This document shows positions 42,293 through 50,133 of a stretch of DNA of 64,000 bases, piece after piece. Both the position numbers and the translations under genes were made by a program. Every line of letters starts with the position of its first letter. The first letter of the stretch is position 1. Under the pieces are notes generated by a model. The model worked only from the letters and a program-made list of their open reading frames with translations, did no database searches and had not been told where the DNA came from. Source of the stretch: DATKMK01 sp035541895 (lineage in GTDB: Bacteria; Desulfobacterota; Binatia; HRBIN30; JACQVA1); assembly GCA_035541895.1 (NCBI GenBank), contig DATKMK010000028.1:1-64000 (forward strand). Direction: 5' to 3'.

Positions 42293-43197
42293 AGTATCGC
42301 ATCGTTCACCGGACCCGCTACGCGTACGCCGAGCCGGTGTTGCTCTGTCACAACGAGGCCCGGTTGCAGCCGCGCACGACCGCGTGCCAGCGCTGCGAGT
42401 TCAGCGAGGTGGCGATCGAACCGTTTGCCGCCCAGCGAGCGCAACGCGAAGACATTTTTGGAAATCGAGTCCTCTACTTCGCGGGCCAGAACCCGCACGA
42501 AGAGCTGGTTGTCACTGCAACCAGCATCGTGGACGTGTTCACCGCGTCGACTGCCCTTGCGCCGCGGCCCACGCTGAGTTGGGAAGAGTCGGTCGCGCGC
42601 ATTCGCGTTGACCGCGACGAGGCCGCGCGTGACGCCCGTCAGTTTGCGCTGGACTCGCCGTTCGCCGCGGTGTCGTCCGAGGTCGCCGAGTGGGCGCAGC
42701 CCTGGTTCGGCCCCGGGCGCCCGCTACTCGACGCCGTCGCCGCCATGAGCCAGCACATTCACGACGACTTCACCTTCGATGCCAGCAGCACGACGGTCGC
42801 GACACCGCCGTCGGAGGTGCTGGCGCAACGCGGAGGCGTGTGCCAGGACTTCGCCCACCTTGCAATCGCGTGCCTGCGATCGAAGGGCATCCCAACCCGC
42901 TACGTGAGCGGCTACCTCGAGACGATTCCACCCCCGGGCCAGCCGCGGGTGCGGGGCGCGGATGTCTCGCACGCGTGGTTTGCCGTCTTCGTTCCCGATC
43001 TGGGCTGGGTCGATTTCGATCCGACAACCAATCTCACGCCGCCCGAACGCCACGTCACCACCGCGTGGGGACGCGATTACGGGGACGTGACACCGCTCAA
43101 GGGGGTCATCTTCGGCGGCGGCGCCCATGTACCCGAGGTGGCGGTTGATATGGTCCGCCTCAACGTCGAGGCGCAGTCAGCCCAGGCCTACGAATAA
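42289..43197 (+). CDS. Transglutaminase-like cysteine peptidase family protein
   Basis: The 302-residue protein has a bacterial transglutaminase-like N-terminal domain (KYRIVHRTRYAYAEPV) and a core with the Cys-His-Asp triad C185 (RGGVCQDFAHL), H228 (DVSHAWFAVF) and D244 (DFDPTTN). The ending GRDYGDVTPLKGVIFGGG is typical of this family in ATP-grasp/alpha-E clusters. It overlaps the upstream stop (ATGA) and its own 3' end overlaps the converging patatin gene by 10 bp. It probably acts as a peptidase or isopeptide-forming enzyme on the product of the ATP-grasp ligase. Confidence 0.9.
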   Translation: MKYRIVHRTRYAYAEPVLLCHNEARLQPRTTACQRCEFSEVAIEPFAAQRAQREDIFGNRVLYFAGQNPHEELVVTATSIVDVFTASTALAPRPTLSWEESVARIRVDRDEAARDARQFALDSPFAAVSSEVAEWAQPWFGPGRPLLDAVAAMSQHIHDDFTFDASSTTVATPPSEVLAQRGGVCQDFAHLAIACLRSKGIPTRYVSGYLETIPPPGQPRVRGADVSHAWFAVFVPDLGWVDFDPTTNLTPPERHVTTAWGRDYGDVTPLKGVIFGGGAHVPEVAVDMVRLNVEAQSAQAYE

Positions 43198-44438
43198 CGA
43201 GCCGGGGACGCCGCGGTGCGCGCCCGCGCCGGGGTCGACGACGGCTCTGCCGTCAAGAAGTTTTCGATCGCGTCGATGCGAGCGCCGGCATCGCGGTAGC
43301 CGATGTCGACCAGAGCCTTGGTGTAGGCGGAGTCGAACAGGAGGTAGCTCATCAAATCGGCGCTTTGCGCGTCGGGAGTACCGAGACCTTCGAGCAGGTA
43401 GCGAACCATCCGCGGCATCCGATGCGAAAGGTGACGCGCCACGATCGCGAGGTCCTCCGACGGATTGACCACCAGCGACTCGATCGTGCGCATCGGCTCG
43501 GTCGGTACGGGGCCGCCGCCTGGCGATGGGTTCGGCGTGCTGCCGTTGGTATGCGCCACGATCAACTCGTTCATTCGCTTCAAATGGTCAAGGTCCGTAT
43601 CGAGGTGATCGAGGAAGATCGCGTTTAGGAAAACGCCGCAAATCTGCGACAACGGCGGCTGCGGCATCACCGGTTTGCCCTCGCCGGTGCCGTCGAGTTC
43701 GGTTTGCGACAGGTCGTCGGCGGACCGTTGGCAGCGAATGCCGACGGCGAAGACCTTCGACGCGCCGAGGCGGATGGCGGGGCTCAGCGGCGTGACCAGG
43801 CGCAAGCCGCCGTCACCGAACCAGAACTCGCCGGCGGCGGTGCGCAGACGGACCGGCTGAAATACGATCGGGATCGCGGCCGATGCCAAGATGTGATCCA
43901 GCGTCAATTCGACCGGCAACGCCACCCGTCGTGCCTTGCGCCACACGGGGTGGCCGGGCCGGCCTTGAATGAAGGTGAACGACTTGCCCGAGTGATAGCT
44001 GGTGGCCGTGACCGCCAACGCGTAGAGATACCCTTTACGAATCGCCTCACCGATGCCGCTGAGCGACAGCCGTGGGTCCAAGAAGGCGCGCAGCGGCGTG
44101 GTATTTAGCAGTGACTGCACACCCGCGTTGCCGAGCCGCCCACCCAACACCACGTCTTGCAGAATCCGCAGTCCGTTGAGAGACAGCGACGCGGCGTCGG
44201 TACGGAAGACGTCCGACACGCGCAACTCCGACCACAACTGGGCCAACGTCCGCGTTGCCGTGTAGAGGTTGCCGATGCATGCCAGCGTCGCGCCGTTGAT
44301 CGCACCCGCCGAAGCGCCCGCGATGATGCGAAACGGCGACGCGCCGCGACGAAAGGCGGGCAACTCGCCGATACGCTTGAGTACGCCCGCTTGATAGGCG
44401 CCGCGGGCACCGCCGGCGGTCAACACGAGTCCAATCAT
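43188..44438 (-). CDS. Patatin-like phospholipase
   Basis: Patatin-like enzymes are acyl hydrolases with a Ser-Asp dyad. The 416-residue protein has the oxyanion loop GGARGAYQAGVL (9-20), the nucleophile motif GASAG (Ser43) and the Asp motif in FWFGDGGLR. Its N-terminus lacks a signal peptide, so it is cytoplasmic or membrane-associated. The C-terminal ~170 residues are helical, with a Pro/Gly-rich insert (STPNPSPGGGPVPT). It converges on the transglutaminase operon and is preceded by a 263-bp gap in which I see nothing notable. Confidence 0.88.
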   Translation of the reverse strand: MIGLVLTAGGARGAYQAGVLKRIGELPAFRRGASPFRIIAGASAGAINGATLACIGNLYTATRTLAQLWSELRVSDVFRTDAASLSLNGLRILQDVVLGGRLGNAGVQSLLNTTPLRAFLDPRLSLSGIGEAIRKGYLYALAVTATSYHSGKSFTFIQGRPGHPVWRKARRVALPVELTLDHILASAAIPIVFQPVRLRTAAGEFWFGDGGLRLVTPLSPAIRLGASKVFAVGIRCQRSADDLSQTELDGTGEGKPVMPQPPLSQICGVFLNAIFLDHLDTDLDHLKRMNELIVAHTNGSTPNPSPGGGPVPTEPMRTIESLVVNPSEDLAIVARHLSHRMPRMVRYLLEGLGTPDAQSADLMSYLLFDSAYTKALVDIGYRDAGARIDAIENFLTAEPSSTPARARTAASPARYS

Positions 44439-44701
44439 CGGTGGCTCACTGGTTCACCCGCTGGCTTCTCCATGCTTCAAGGTCGGACGCAAACTCTTCC
44501 AACCAGTGCGAAGAGCAATCTGCACGCCAGGATTTTCAAGAACGATGAGATGAGTTGCGCGATCTGCATGCGTGCACCGCCGCCTCCGCATCAAGCAGCG
44601 CTGCGCACGATCTAAGCAGAGGCGGTGCAGCGTTGCCGTAAGCAAAGAGATCCCGTCCGGGCGATGCATGCATTGCCCCTAGCGATCCCCGTGCTTCGAC
44701 G

Positions 44702-45907
44702 TTAGTCGCGCGGCCGAACGTGACGGAACTGGACCAGCAGGAGCAGGTCGTACGCAATTTTGATCACGCCGCCCGCGACGAGCGGCCAGCCGAATGAGGA
44801 CCGCTCCAAGAGCGCACCGGCGAGCAGCGGGGACAGCGCGCTGGCAAGGCTGCGCGGAACATTGGTGACGCTGGCTGCGGCGGCTCGTTCCTCCGGCGGC
44901 ACCACCGCCATCACATACGATTGACGCGCCGGCACGTCCATCTGCGATAGCGCCATGCGGAGCAGCAGACACGTCACCGCCAGCGTCGCAGTCGGCATGA
45001 ACGCGGCCAGCACCAAAAACAGATTCGCCGGAATATGGGTGAAGACCATTGTTTCGATCAATCCGATACGGGCGGCAAGACGCGGCGACACAAGCTGCGA
45101 CAGCGCAGAGAGTAGGCGGGCGGCGAAGAAGACACTTGCGGTCGTCTGGAGCGTGAGGTCGAAACGCAAAAACAGCCACAGGGCGAGCAGCGAATCGACC
45201 GCGAATCCGCCGCCGAAGGAATCGAGTGAAAACAGCGCCGTGAGCTTGAGGACGATGGTACGCGAGCGCTTCAGCGGCGCACGCGGCGCCGTGGCCGTCG
45301 GCGCGGTGCCGTGCTGCAGCCTGCGGTAGACCGCTAAGATGACGACCGCGACCAGTCCGTAGAAAACAAAGCCGGCGCGGAACGCGCTTACGAGACTGGT
45401 TCCGAGCGCGCGCGCCGCAGTGGTCGGAAGTCCGCTCATCAAGGCTCCGACCGCGGCGAGCAGCGTGCCGCCGAGCGAATACATTGCAAACAGCGCGGTG
45501 CGATCGGCTGCGTCCGCCTCGCCCGAAAGAATCGACTGCTCGGTCGGCAAGAAGACGCTGACGTCGCCCGAACTCGGGTTCAAGGTTCCAAAGAATCCGA
45601 CGAGCAGCAGCGGCCAGAAAGTGGTGAGCGACGCGAAGCCGACTCCCGTCGCGAGCATCAGGGCGGTCGCAGCGAACAGCACAGCGCGCGCGGCCAGCCG
45701 ATGGGCGACCAAACCCACCGCCAGCGTGAGCGCCGCCGAGCCGAGCAACGTGGAGGTGACGATGGCACCGACTTGAAACGCGGAGAAGCCTAAGAGCTGC
45801 AGGTACGCCGCGAGATAAACACTGACGAAGCCGTCGGCGAGACCGCGCAGCGCGCGCCCGATCACCAGCCTGGTCGCATCGCGAGTGGCGGTCGCAGGCA
45901 GCAGCAT
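44702..45907 (-). CDS. Major facilitator superfamily transporter
   Basis: The 401-residue protein has about 11-12 hydrophobic helices with a polar central loop (RRLQHGTAPTATAPRAPLKRSRT, about residues 210-235) between two six-helix halves, as in MFS carriers. Conserved loop residues such as GRALRGLADG and PPEERAAAASVTNVPRSLASALSP are present. It starts 48 bp after the ThDP enzyme gene on the same strand, so both may form one transcription unit. The substrate is unknown. Confidence 0.85.
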   Translation of the reverse strand: MLLPATATRDATRLVIGRALRGLADGFVSVYLAAYLQLLGFSAFQVGAIVTSTLLGSAALTLAVGLVAHRLAARAVLFAATALMLATGVGFASLTTFWPLLLVGFFGTLNPSSGDVSVFLPTEQSILSGEADAADRTALFAMYSLGGTLLAAVGALMSGLPTTAARALGTSLVSAFRAGFVFYGLVAVVILAVYRRLQHGTAPTATAPRAPLKRSRTIVLKLTALFSLDSFGGGFAVDSLLALWLFLRFDLTLQTTASVFFAARLLSALSQLVSPRLAARIGLIETMVFTHIPANLFLVLAAFMPTATLAVTCLLLRMALSQMDVPARQSYVMAVVPPEERAAAASVTNVPRSLASALSPLLAGALLERSSFGWPLVAGGVIKIAYDLLLLVQFRHVRPRD

Positions 45908-45955
45908 GTGCCGAGACTATGCCACCCGTCGCCCGAAGCGCCAGCGCGGCGCCCG

Positions 45956-47662
45956 TCACCCCATCGGACCCTGATACACCTCGGTGAAGCGCAGAAGCAT
46001 CTCCATCGGGATCGCCAGGTTGGCGTCGCGGTCTGTGCGCAGGCACACGACCGCCGGCCCGCTTGCGGCCTTCGCACGGCGCAGCGCCGGCTCGATCTCT
46101 GCAAGCCGTTCGACGTATTCACCGTGACAGCCGAGACCTTCCGCCGCCCGATCCCAGCGGATCGTGCCCTGCGCGGTCCCAAAGGTCTTGCCGTACAGCA
46201 TCCGTTCGTTTGGCTCTTCCATGGTCCACGAGCCTTCCGCGAAGACGATGGTGGTGATCTTGACGCCGTCGCGCGCCGCCGACTGCATCTCCATGAAATT
46301 GAAGCCGGCGGCGCCGTCGCCGGTCACACAGACCACTTCGCGGTCGGGCGCGCCGAGCTTCGACCCGATCGCCGACGGAATGCCAGTGCCGAGCATGCCC
46401 AGCTCGAGGATGTTGTGGTACGAGCGCGGGTTGGTTGGCGGCAGACACGCGTTGGCCCACAACGAGGTGTTGCCGCCGTCGGTGACGTAGACGGCATCGC
46501 GACCGAACACTGCGCCGATGACTTGCATCGCGTGCGCCGGATGTAGACCGGGGCCGTTCCAGGCCTTGACCGCAACCAACTGTTCATCCCACCACATCTG
46601 CGCGGCGTGGCGATAGCGGGCGAGATCTTTGCCGTCGCGAGCGCGCACGCCGCGTGCACGCAGCACCGCGACGAGCTGTTCGAGCGCCTGCTTCACGTCG
46701 GCAACGATGCCAACGGTCAACGGTCGCGTGACACCCATGTTGCGCGGATCGATATCGATCTGGATCAAGCGCTGGTGTGCGGGATCGCCCCAGTACTTGT
46801 CGAAGGGCAAGTCCAGGTTGCCGAGGCGGGAGCCGGCGACCGCCACCACGTCGGCCTCTCGCTTCATCACGTCGGCACCGCGGCCGAAGCCGAAGATGTA
46901 GTTCGGATGATCGAGCGGCACCACTGAGCGGCCGGCCATCGTGGTGATCACCGGCGCGTTGAGCAGCGTGACCAGCTCAAGCAGTGCCGCGTTGGCGTCG
47001 GCGCGGTCGACTCCCGATCCGGCGACGACCAGCGGCCGCTGTGCGTTGGCGAGCAAGTCGGCCGCTTCCTGCAACTGTGCGTCGGAGGCTTGCGGGCGAG
47101 GAGGCCGGTACGCATGCGGAGGTAAAACCCGAACGCTTTGATCGTCACCGGTTGCGTACAGCACCGGCGCAGGTAGCTCGATGTGAACCGGACCCGGGCG
47201 CCCGGTCCACATCTCTCGAAACGCCAGGCGAACAACCTCCGGAATGCGGTCCCACGACAGAATCGGCCCGCCCCATTTGACTGCCGGCTTGAAAACATCG
47301 AGCTGATCCTGCCCTTGAAAGGTCGAAGGCGGGGACGGGTACACGATCCCGAGCCGATGCTGCGACGTAATCGCGAGCACGGGAACGCCTTCATGTCGGG
47401 CGGTGATGACGCCGGGCAACAGGTTGGCCGAGCCGGGACCGGGGTTGCCGAGAACGACCGCGACGCGACCCGTGGTTTTGTACAAGCCCTCGGCCATGTG
47501 CACACCGGCGGCTTCGTGCCGCACCGGAAACAAGCGAATGTCGTGTTCGGCGAGCTGGGCGAGTAGCGGATCGATTTCAGGGGACGGCAGGCCGAAGACA
47601 AATTTGATTCCCTCGTTTGCCAGGCACCGCGCAAGCAGTTCGCCGCCAGTGATTGCGCTCAT
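45956..47662 (-). CDS. Thiamine diphosphate-dependent enzyme (acetolactate synthase-like)
   Basis: The 568-residue protein has the three domains of the pyruvate oxidase/acetolactate synthase group: a PYR domain with the activating Glu in RHEAAGVHMAEG, a central domain (RPLVVAGSGVDRADAN) and a PP domain with GDGAAGFNFMEMQSAARDG. The loop after this motif reads IVFAEGSWTMEEPNERMLYG, unlike true acetolactate synthases, so a decarboxylase, a 2-hydroxyacyl-CoA lyase or an oxalyl-CoA decarboxylase-like role is possible. GGGAGG lies before the ATG. It differs clearly from the ilvB product in this window, has no small subunit beside it, and is followed by an MFS transporter. Confidence 0.8.
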   Translation of the reverse strand: MSAITGGELLARCLANEGIKFVFGLPSPEIDPLLAQLAEHDIRLFPVRHEAAGVHMAEGLYKTTGRVAVVLGNPGPGSANLLPGVITARHEGVPVLAITSQHRLGIVYPSPPSTFQGQDQLDVFKPAVKWGGPILSWDRIPEVVRLAFREMWTGRPGPVHIELPAPVLYATGDDQSVRVLPPHAYRPPRPQASDAQLQEAADLLANAQRPLVVAGSGVDRADANAALLELVTLLNAPVITTMAGRSVVPLDHPNYIFGFGRGADVMKREADVVAVAGSRLGNLDLPFDKYWGDPAHQRLIQIDIDPRNMGVTRPLTVGIVADVKQALEQLVAVLRARGVRARDGKDLARYRHAAQMWWDEQLVAVKAWNGPGLHPAHAMQVIGAVFGRDAVYVTDGGNTSLWANACLPPTNPRSYHNILELGMLGTGIPSAIGSKLGAPDREVVCVTGDGAAGFNFMEMQSAARDGVKITTIVFAEGSWTMEEPNERMLYGKTFGTAQGTIRWDRAAEGLGCHGEYVERLAEIEPALRRAKAASGPAVVCLRTDRDANLAIPMEMLLRFTEVYQGPMG

Positions 47663-47874
47663 AACTCCCTCCCGAGGCTGAAGATGATCGGACGGTCCAC
47701 GCCGGATCTTCTAGCACATCCATGCCCGTTTGCGCTCAGCCGGCGAGGGACCGGAGATGACATTGCCGCGTGTCCGCATTGACATTTGCCAGGATGGAGC
47801 GGTTGGCCGCAGACACTATCCACGTTCACGGTGCTGGTGTAGGAGGGTACGGCGTAGCGAGGGAGGATCGCATC

Positions 47875-48675
47875 ATGAGCAAGAGCCTATTGCGAGCTGT
47901 CATTGTCGTCGTTGCCCTAGGTCGCGTGGCCTCTGCTGCCGACGCGCCAACTGGCGGCGGTGGTGCGACCGCAGGAGCGGCGATGGGCGACGCGGTGTCG
48001 TCGCCGGCAATGCACGGGAAGGTCACCGAAACGATGAACGCCGGCTCGTACACGTACATTCAGCTCGATGACGGTGGAAAAAAGATCTGGGCCGCCGGGC
48101 CGCAGTCCAACGTGGCCGTGGGCGACGAGGTGTCGATTCCTTCGGGCATGGTGATGGAACATTTCCAGAGCAAGACGTTGGGCCGGACCTTTGATCGAAT
48201 CTATTTCGTCGACAGCATCGAGGTGGCCGGCAAAAGCGCCGGACCGGGTCCAGCCTCGGCTCATGCTCAGGCGGACGGATCTCCGCACGGCGACCTCAGC
48301 GGAATGACCGCGCCGGATTTGTCCGATCACACCAAGGCGTCGGCCGGCAGCGTTGATCTGACGAACATCCAGAAGGCCGACGGCGGGCAAACGATCGCAG
48401 AGTTGTTCGCCAACAAGGCGACGCTTGTCGGCAAAGAAGTGCGCGTTCGCGGGCGCGTCATCAAGTACACGCCCTCCGTGATGGGAAAGAACTGGCTGCA
48501 TCTCGCCGATGGCAGCGGGAGCGCCGGCACCAACGATCTGGCGGTGTCGACCAGCGGTGAAGCGGCCGTGGGCAAGACCGTGCTGGTGCGAGGTAAACTC
48601 GGGACCGACAAGGATCTGGGGTTCGGCTACCACTACGACGTCATCATCGAAGACGCGACCGTGACCGTCGAATGA
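47875..48675 (+). CDS. Exported OB-fold protein (NrfJ-like, two domains)
   Basis: The 266-residue product has a signal peptide ending near VASAA. Two OB-fold-like domains follow. The first (about 45-115) reads GKVTETMNAGSYTYIQLDDGGKKIWAAGP, close to small exported NrfJ-like proteins. The second (about 165-265) has GKEVRVRGRVIKYTPSVMGKNWLHLADGSG, a tRNA-anticodon-type OB fold. It is probably periplasmic and may bind a metal, haem-protein or oligonucleotide ligand; the function is unknown. GGGAGG at 47861-47866 fixes the start. msrA begins 116 bp downstream on the same strand, so the three exported proteins may be expressed together. Confidence 0.7.
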   Translation: MSKSLLRAVIVVVALGRVASAADAPTGGGGATAGAAMGDAVSSPAMHGKVTETMNAGSYTYIQLDDGGKKIWAAGPQSNVAVGDEVSIPSGMVMEHFQSKTLGRTFDRIYFVDSIEVAGKSAGPGPASAHAQADGSPHGDLSGMTAPDLSDHTKASAGSVDLTNIQKADGGQTIAELFANKATLVGKEVRVRGRVIKYTPSVMGKNWLHLADGSGSAGTNDLAVSTSGEAAVGKTVLVRGKLGTDKDLGFGYHYDVIIEDATVTVE

Positions 48676-48790
48676 GGCGGTGGGCGCGAGCGTCCATAAC
48701 CGCGGCTGGTCGTTCGATGTGACTGAAACCGAAGGCGCACCGCGGCATCTCAGCGACGAGCGGTGTAAGTTGCCTGGAGGATCGGTCGGA

Positions 48791-49447
48791 ATGTCGAAGA
48801 ATTGCGGGTTGTGGATGCGATCGGCGAGCGTGCTCGCTTTAGCCCTGGCATTGGGAGCGAGCAGAGCCAGCGGCGGGGACACTGTGTCCGGCGTGCAGAC
48901 GGCCACGGCAACATTCGCCGGTGGCTGCTTCTGGTGTATGGAACCGCCGTTCGAACAGTTGGAGGGCGTGACTGACGTCACGGTCGGCTACACTGGCGGA
49001 CACAAGAAAAACCCGACCTACGACGAGGTATCCGAGGGCGGAACCGGTCACGCCGAATCGGTCCAAGTCACGTACGACCCCGTCAAGATCAGCTACGAGA
49101 AATTGCTCGACGTGTTCTGGCACAATATCGATCCTGTCACGCCCAACGCACAGTTTTGCGATCACGGCCGCCAATATCGCAGCGCGATCTTCTATCACGA
49201 CGAGAAACAGCGGGAGTTAGCCGAAGCGTCGAAGCGGCAACTCGACGAGTCGAAGCGCTTCAGTAGTCCGATCGTCACAGAAATCGTTGCCGCGTCGGAT
49301 TTCTATCCCGCGGAAGAGTATCACCAGAAATATCATCAGAAAAATCCGATTCGGTACAAGTACTACCGCTGGAACTGCGGACGAGATCGCCGCCTCAAAG
49401 AGCTATGGGGCATGGTGCCGAAGGGCGGGATGAGCGAGGCGCCGTGA
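48791..49447 (+). CDS. msrA: Exported peptide methionine-S-sulfoxide reductase
   Basis: MsrA reduces the S form of methionine sulfoxide. The 218-residue protein has an N-terminal signal-like helix (SASVLALALALGASRASGG), which places it in the periplasm, and then the family core: GGCFWC with catalytic C46, VGYTGGHKKNPTYDEVSEGGTGHAESV, DPVTPNAQFCDHGRQYRSAIF, and a late YRWNCGRD Cys for disulfide recycling. ATG 48791 begins this signal region; the frame is open upstream to 48680. The stop overlaps the GTG start of msrB by 4 bases. Confidence 0.92.
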   Translation: MSKNCGLWMRSASVLALALALGASRASGGDTVSGVQTATATFAGGCFWCMEPPFEQLEGVTDVTVGYTGGHKKNPTYDEVSEGGTGHAESVQVTYDPVKISYEKLLDVFWHNIDPVTPNAQFCDHGRQYRSAIFYHDEKQRELAEASKRQLDESKRFSSPIVTEIVAASDFYPAEEYHQKYHQKNPIRYKYYRWNCGRDRRLKELWGMVPKGGMSEAP

Positions 49448-50007
49448 GCTACCGCCGCTGCCGGCTTTCAATGCCGCTCGCGTCCGTGCTGGCAGTGGCC
49501 ATGGCCCTCGCCGCCGCGTCGTTGGCTTGGGAAGCAACCACGTTTCGCAAACCGGACGACGATGCGCTCAAGCGTACGTTGACGCCCATGCAGTATCGGG
49601 TGACGCAGGAAGAAGCCACGGAGCCGGCGTTTCACAACGAGTATTGGGACAATCACCGCGCCGGCATCTACGTCGACGTCGTATCCGGTGAGCCGCTGTT
49701 CAGCTCGCTCGACAAGTTCGACTCGGGCACCGGATGGCCGAGCTTCATCAAGCCGATCGAACCCGATAGTGTACGGACGAAGACCGACTACAAGTTGCTG
49801 TGGCCGCGAACCGAAGTCCGCTCGGCTCGCGCCGACTCCCATCTCGGACACGTCTTCGACGACGGCCCGCCGCCCACTGGTCTGCGCTATTGCATGAACT
49901 CTGCGGCGTTGCGGTTCATTCCGGTCGACAAGCTTCAGCAGGAGGGATACGGCGAGTATCTCTCGCTGTTCACGGAACCGGCCGCGCCACCTCCGACGCC
50001 GCAATAG
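49444..50007 (+). CDS. msrB: Exported peptide methionine-R-sulfoxide reductase
   Basis: MsrB reduces the R form of methionine sulfoxide, complementing MsrA. The 187-residue protein has a signal-like N-terminus (ASVLAVAMALAAASLA). Core motifs follow: MQYRVTQEEATEPAFHNEYWDNHRAGIY, KFDSGTGWPSF, SHLGHVFDDGPPPTGLRYCMNSAALRFIP, with C150 as nucleophile. The zinc-binding CxxC normally found after the GIY strand is replaced (VDVVSGEPLF), so this is a zinc-free form. It starts at GTG 49444, coupled to the msrA stop. The pair should repair oxidised periplasmic proteins. Confidence 0.92.
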   Translation: MSYRRCRLSMPLASVLAVAMALAAASLAWEATTFRKPDDDALKRTLTPMQYRVTQEEATEPAFHNEYWDNHRAGIYVDVVSGEPLFSSLDKFDSGTGWPSFIKPIEPDSVRTKTDYKLLWPRTEVRSARADSHLGHVFDDGPPPTGLRYCMNSAALRFIPVDKLQQEGYGEYLSLFTEPAAPPPTPQ

Positions 50008-50133
50008 AATTCCGCAACGAACCAACATTTGCGCAGAGTTTTACCGCACGAGTGTCATGTGCACAGCATGACTCGCTGTGGTAGAGTCGCGCCCCTCGAT
50101 TTCGTCACGGAGTTGCATGGAGGGACCATAAGC

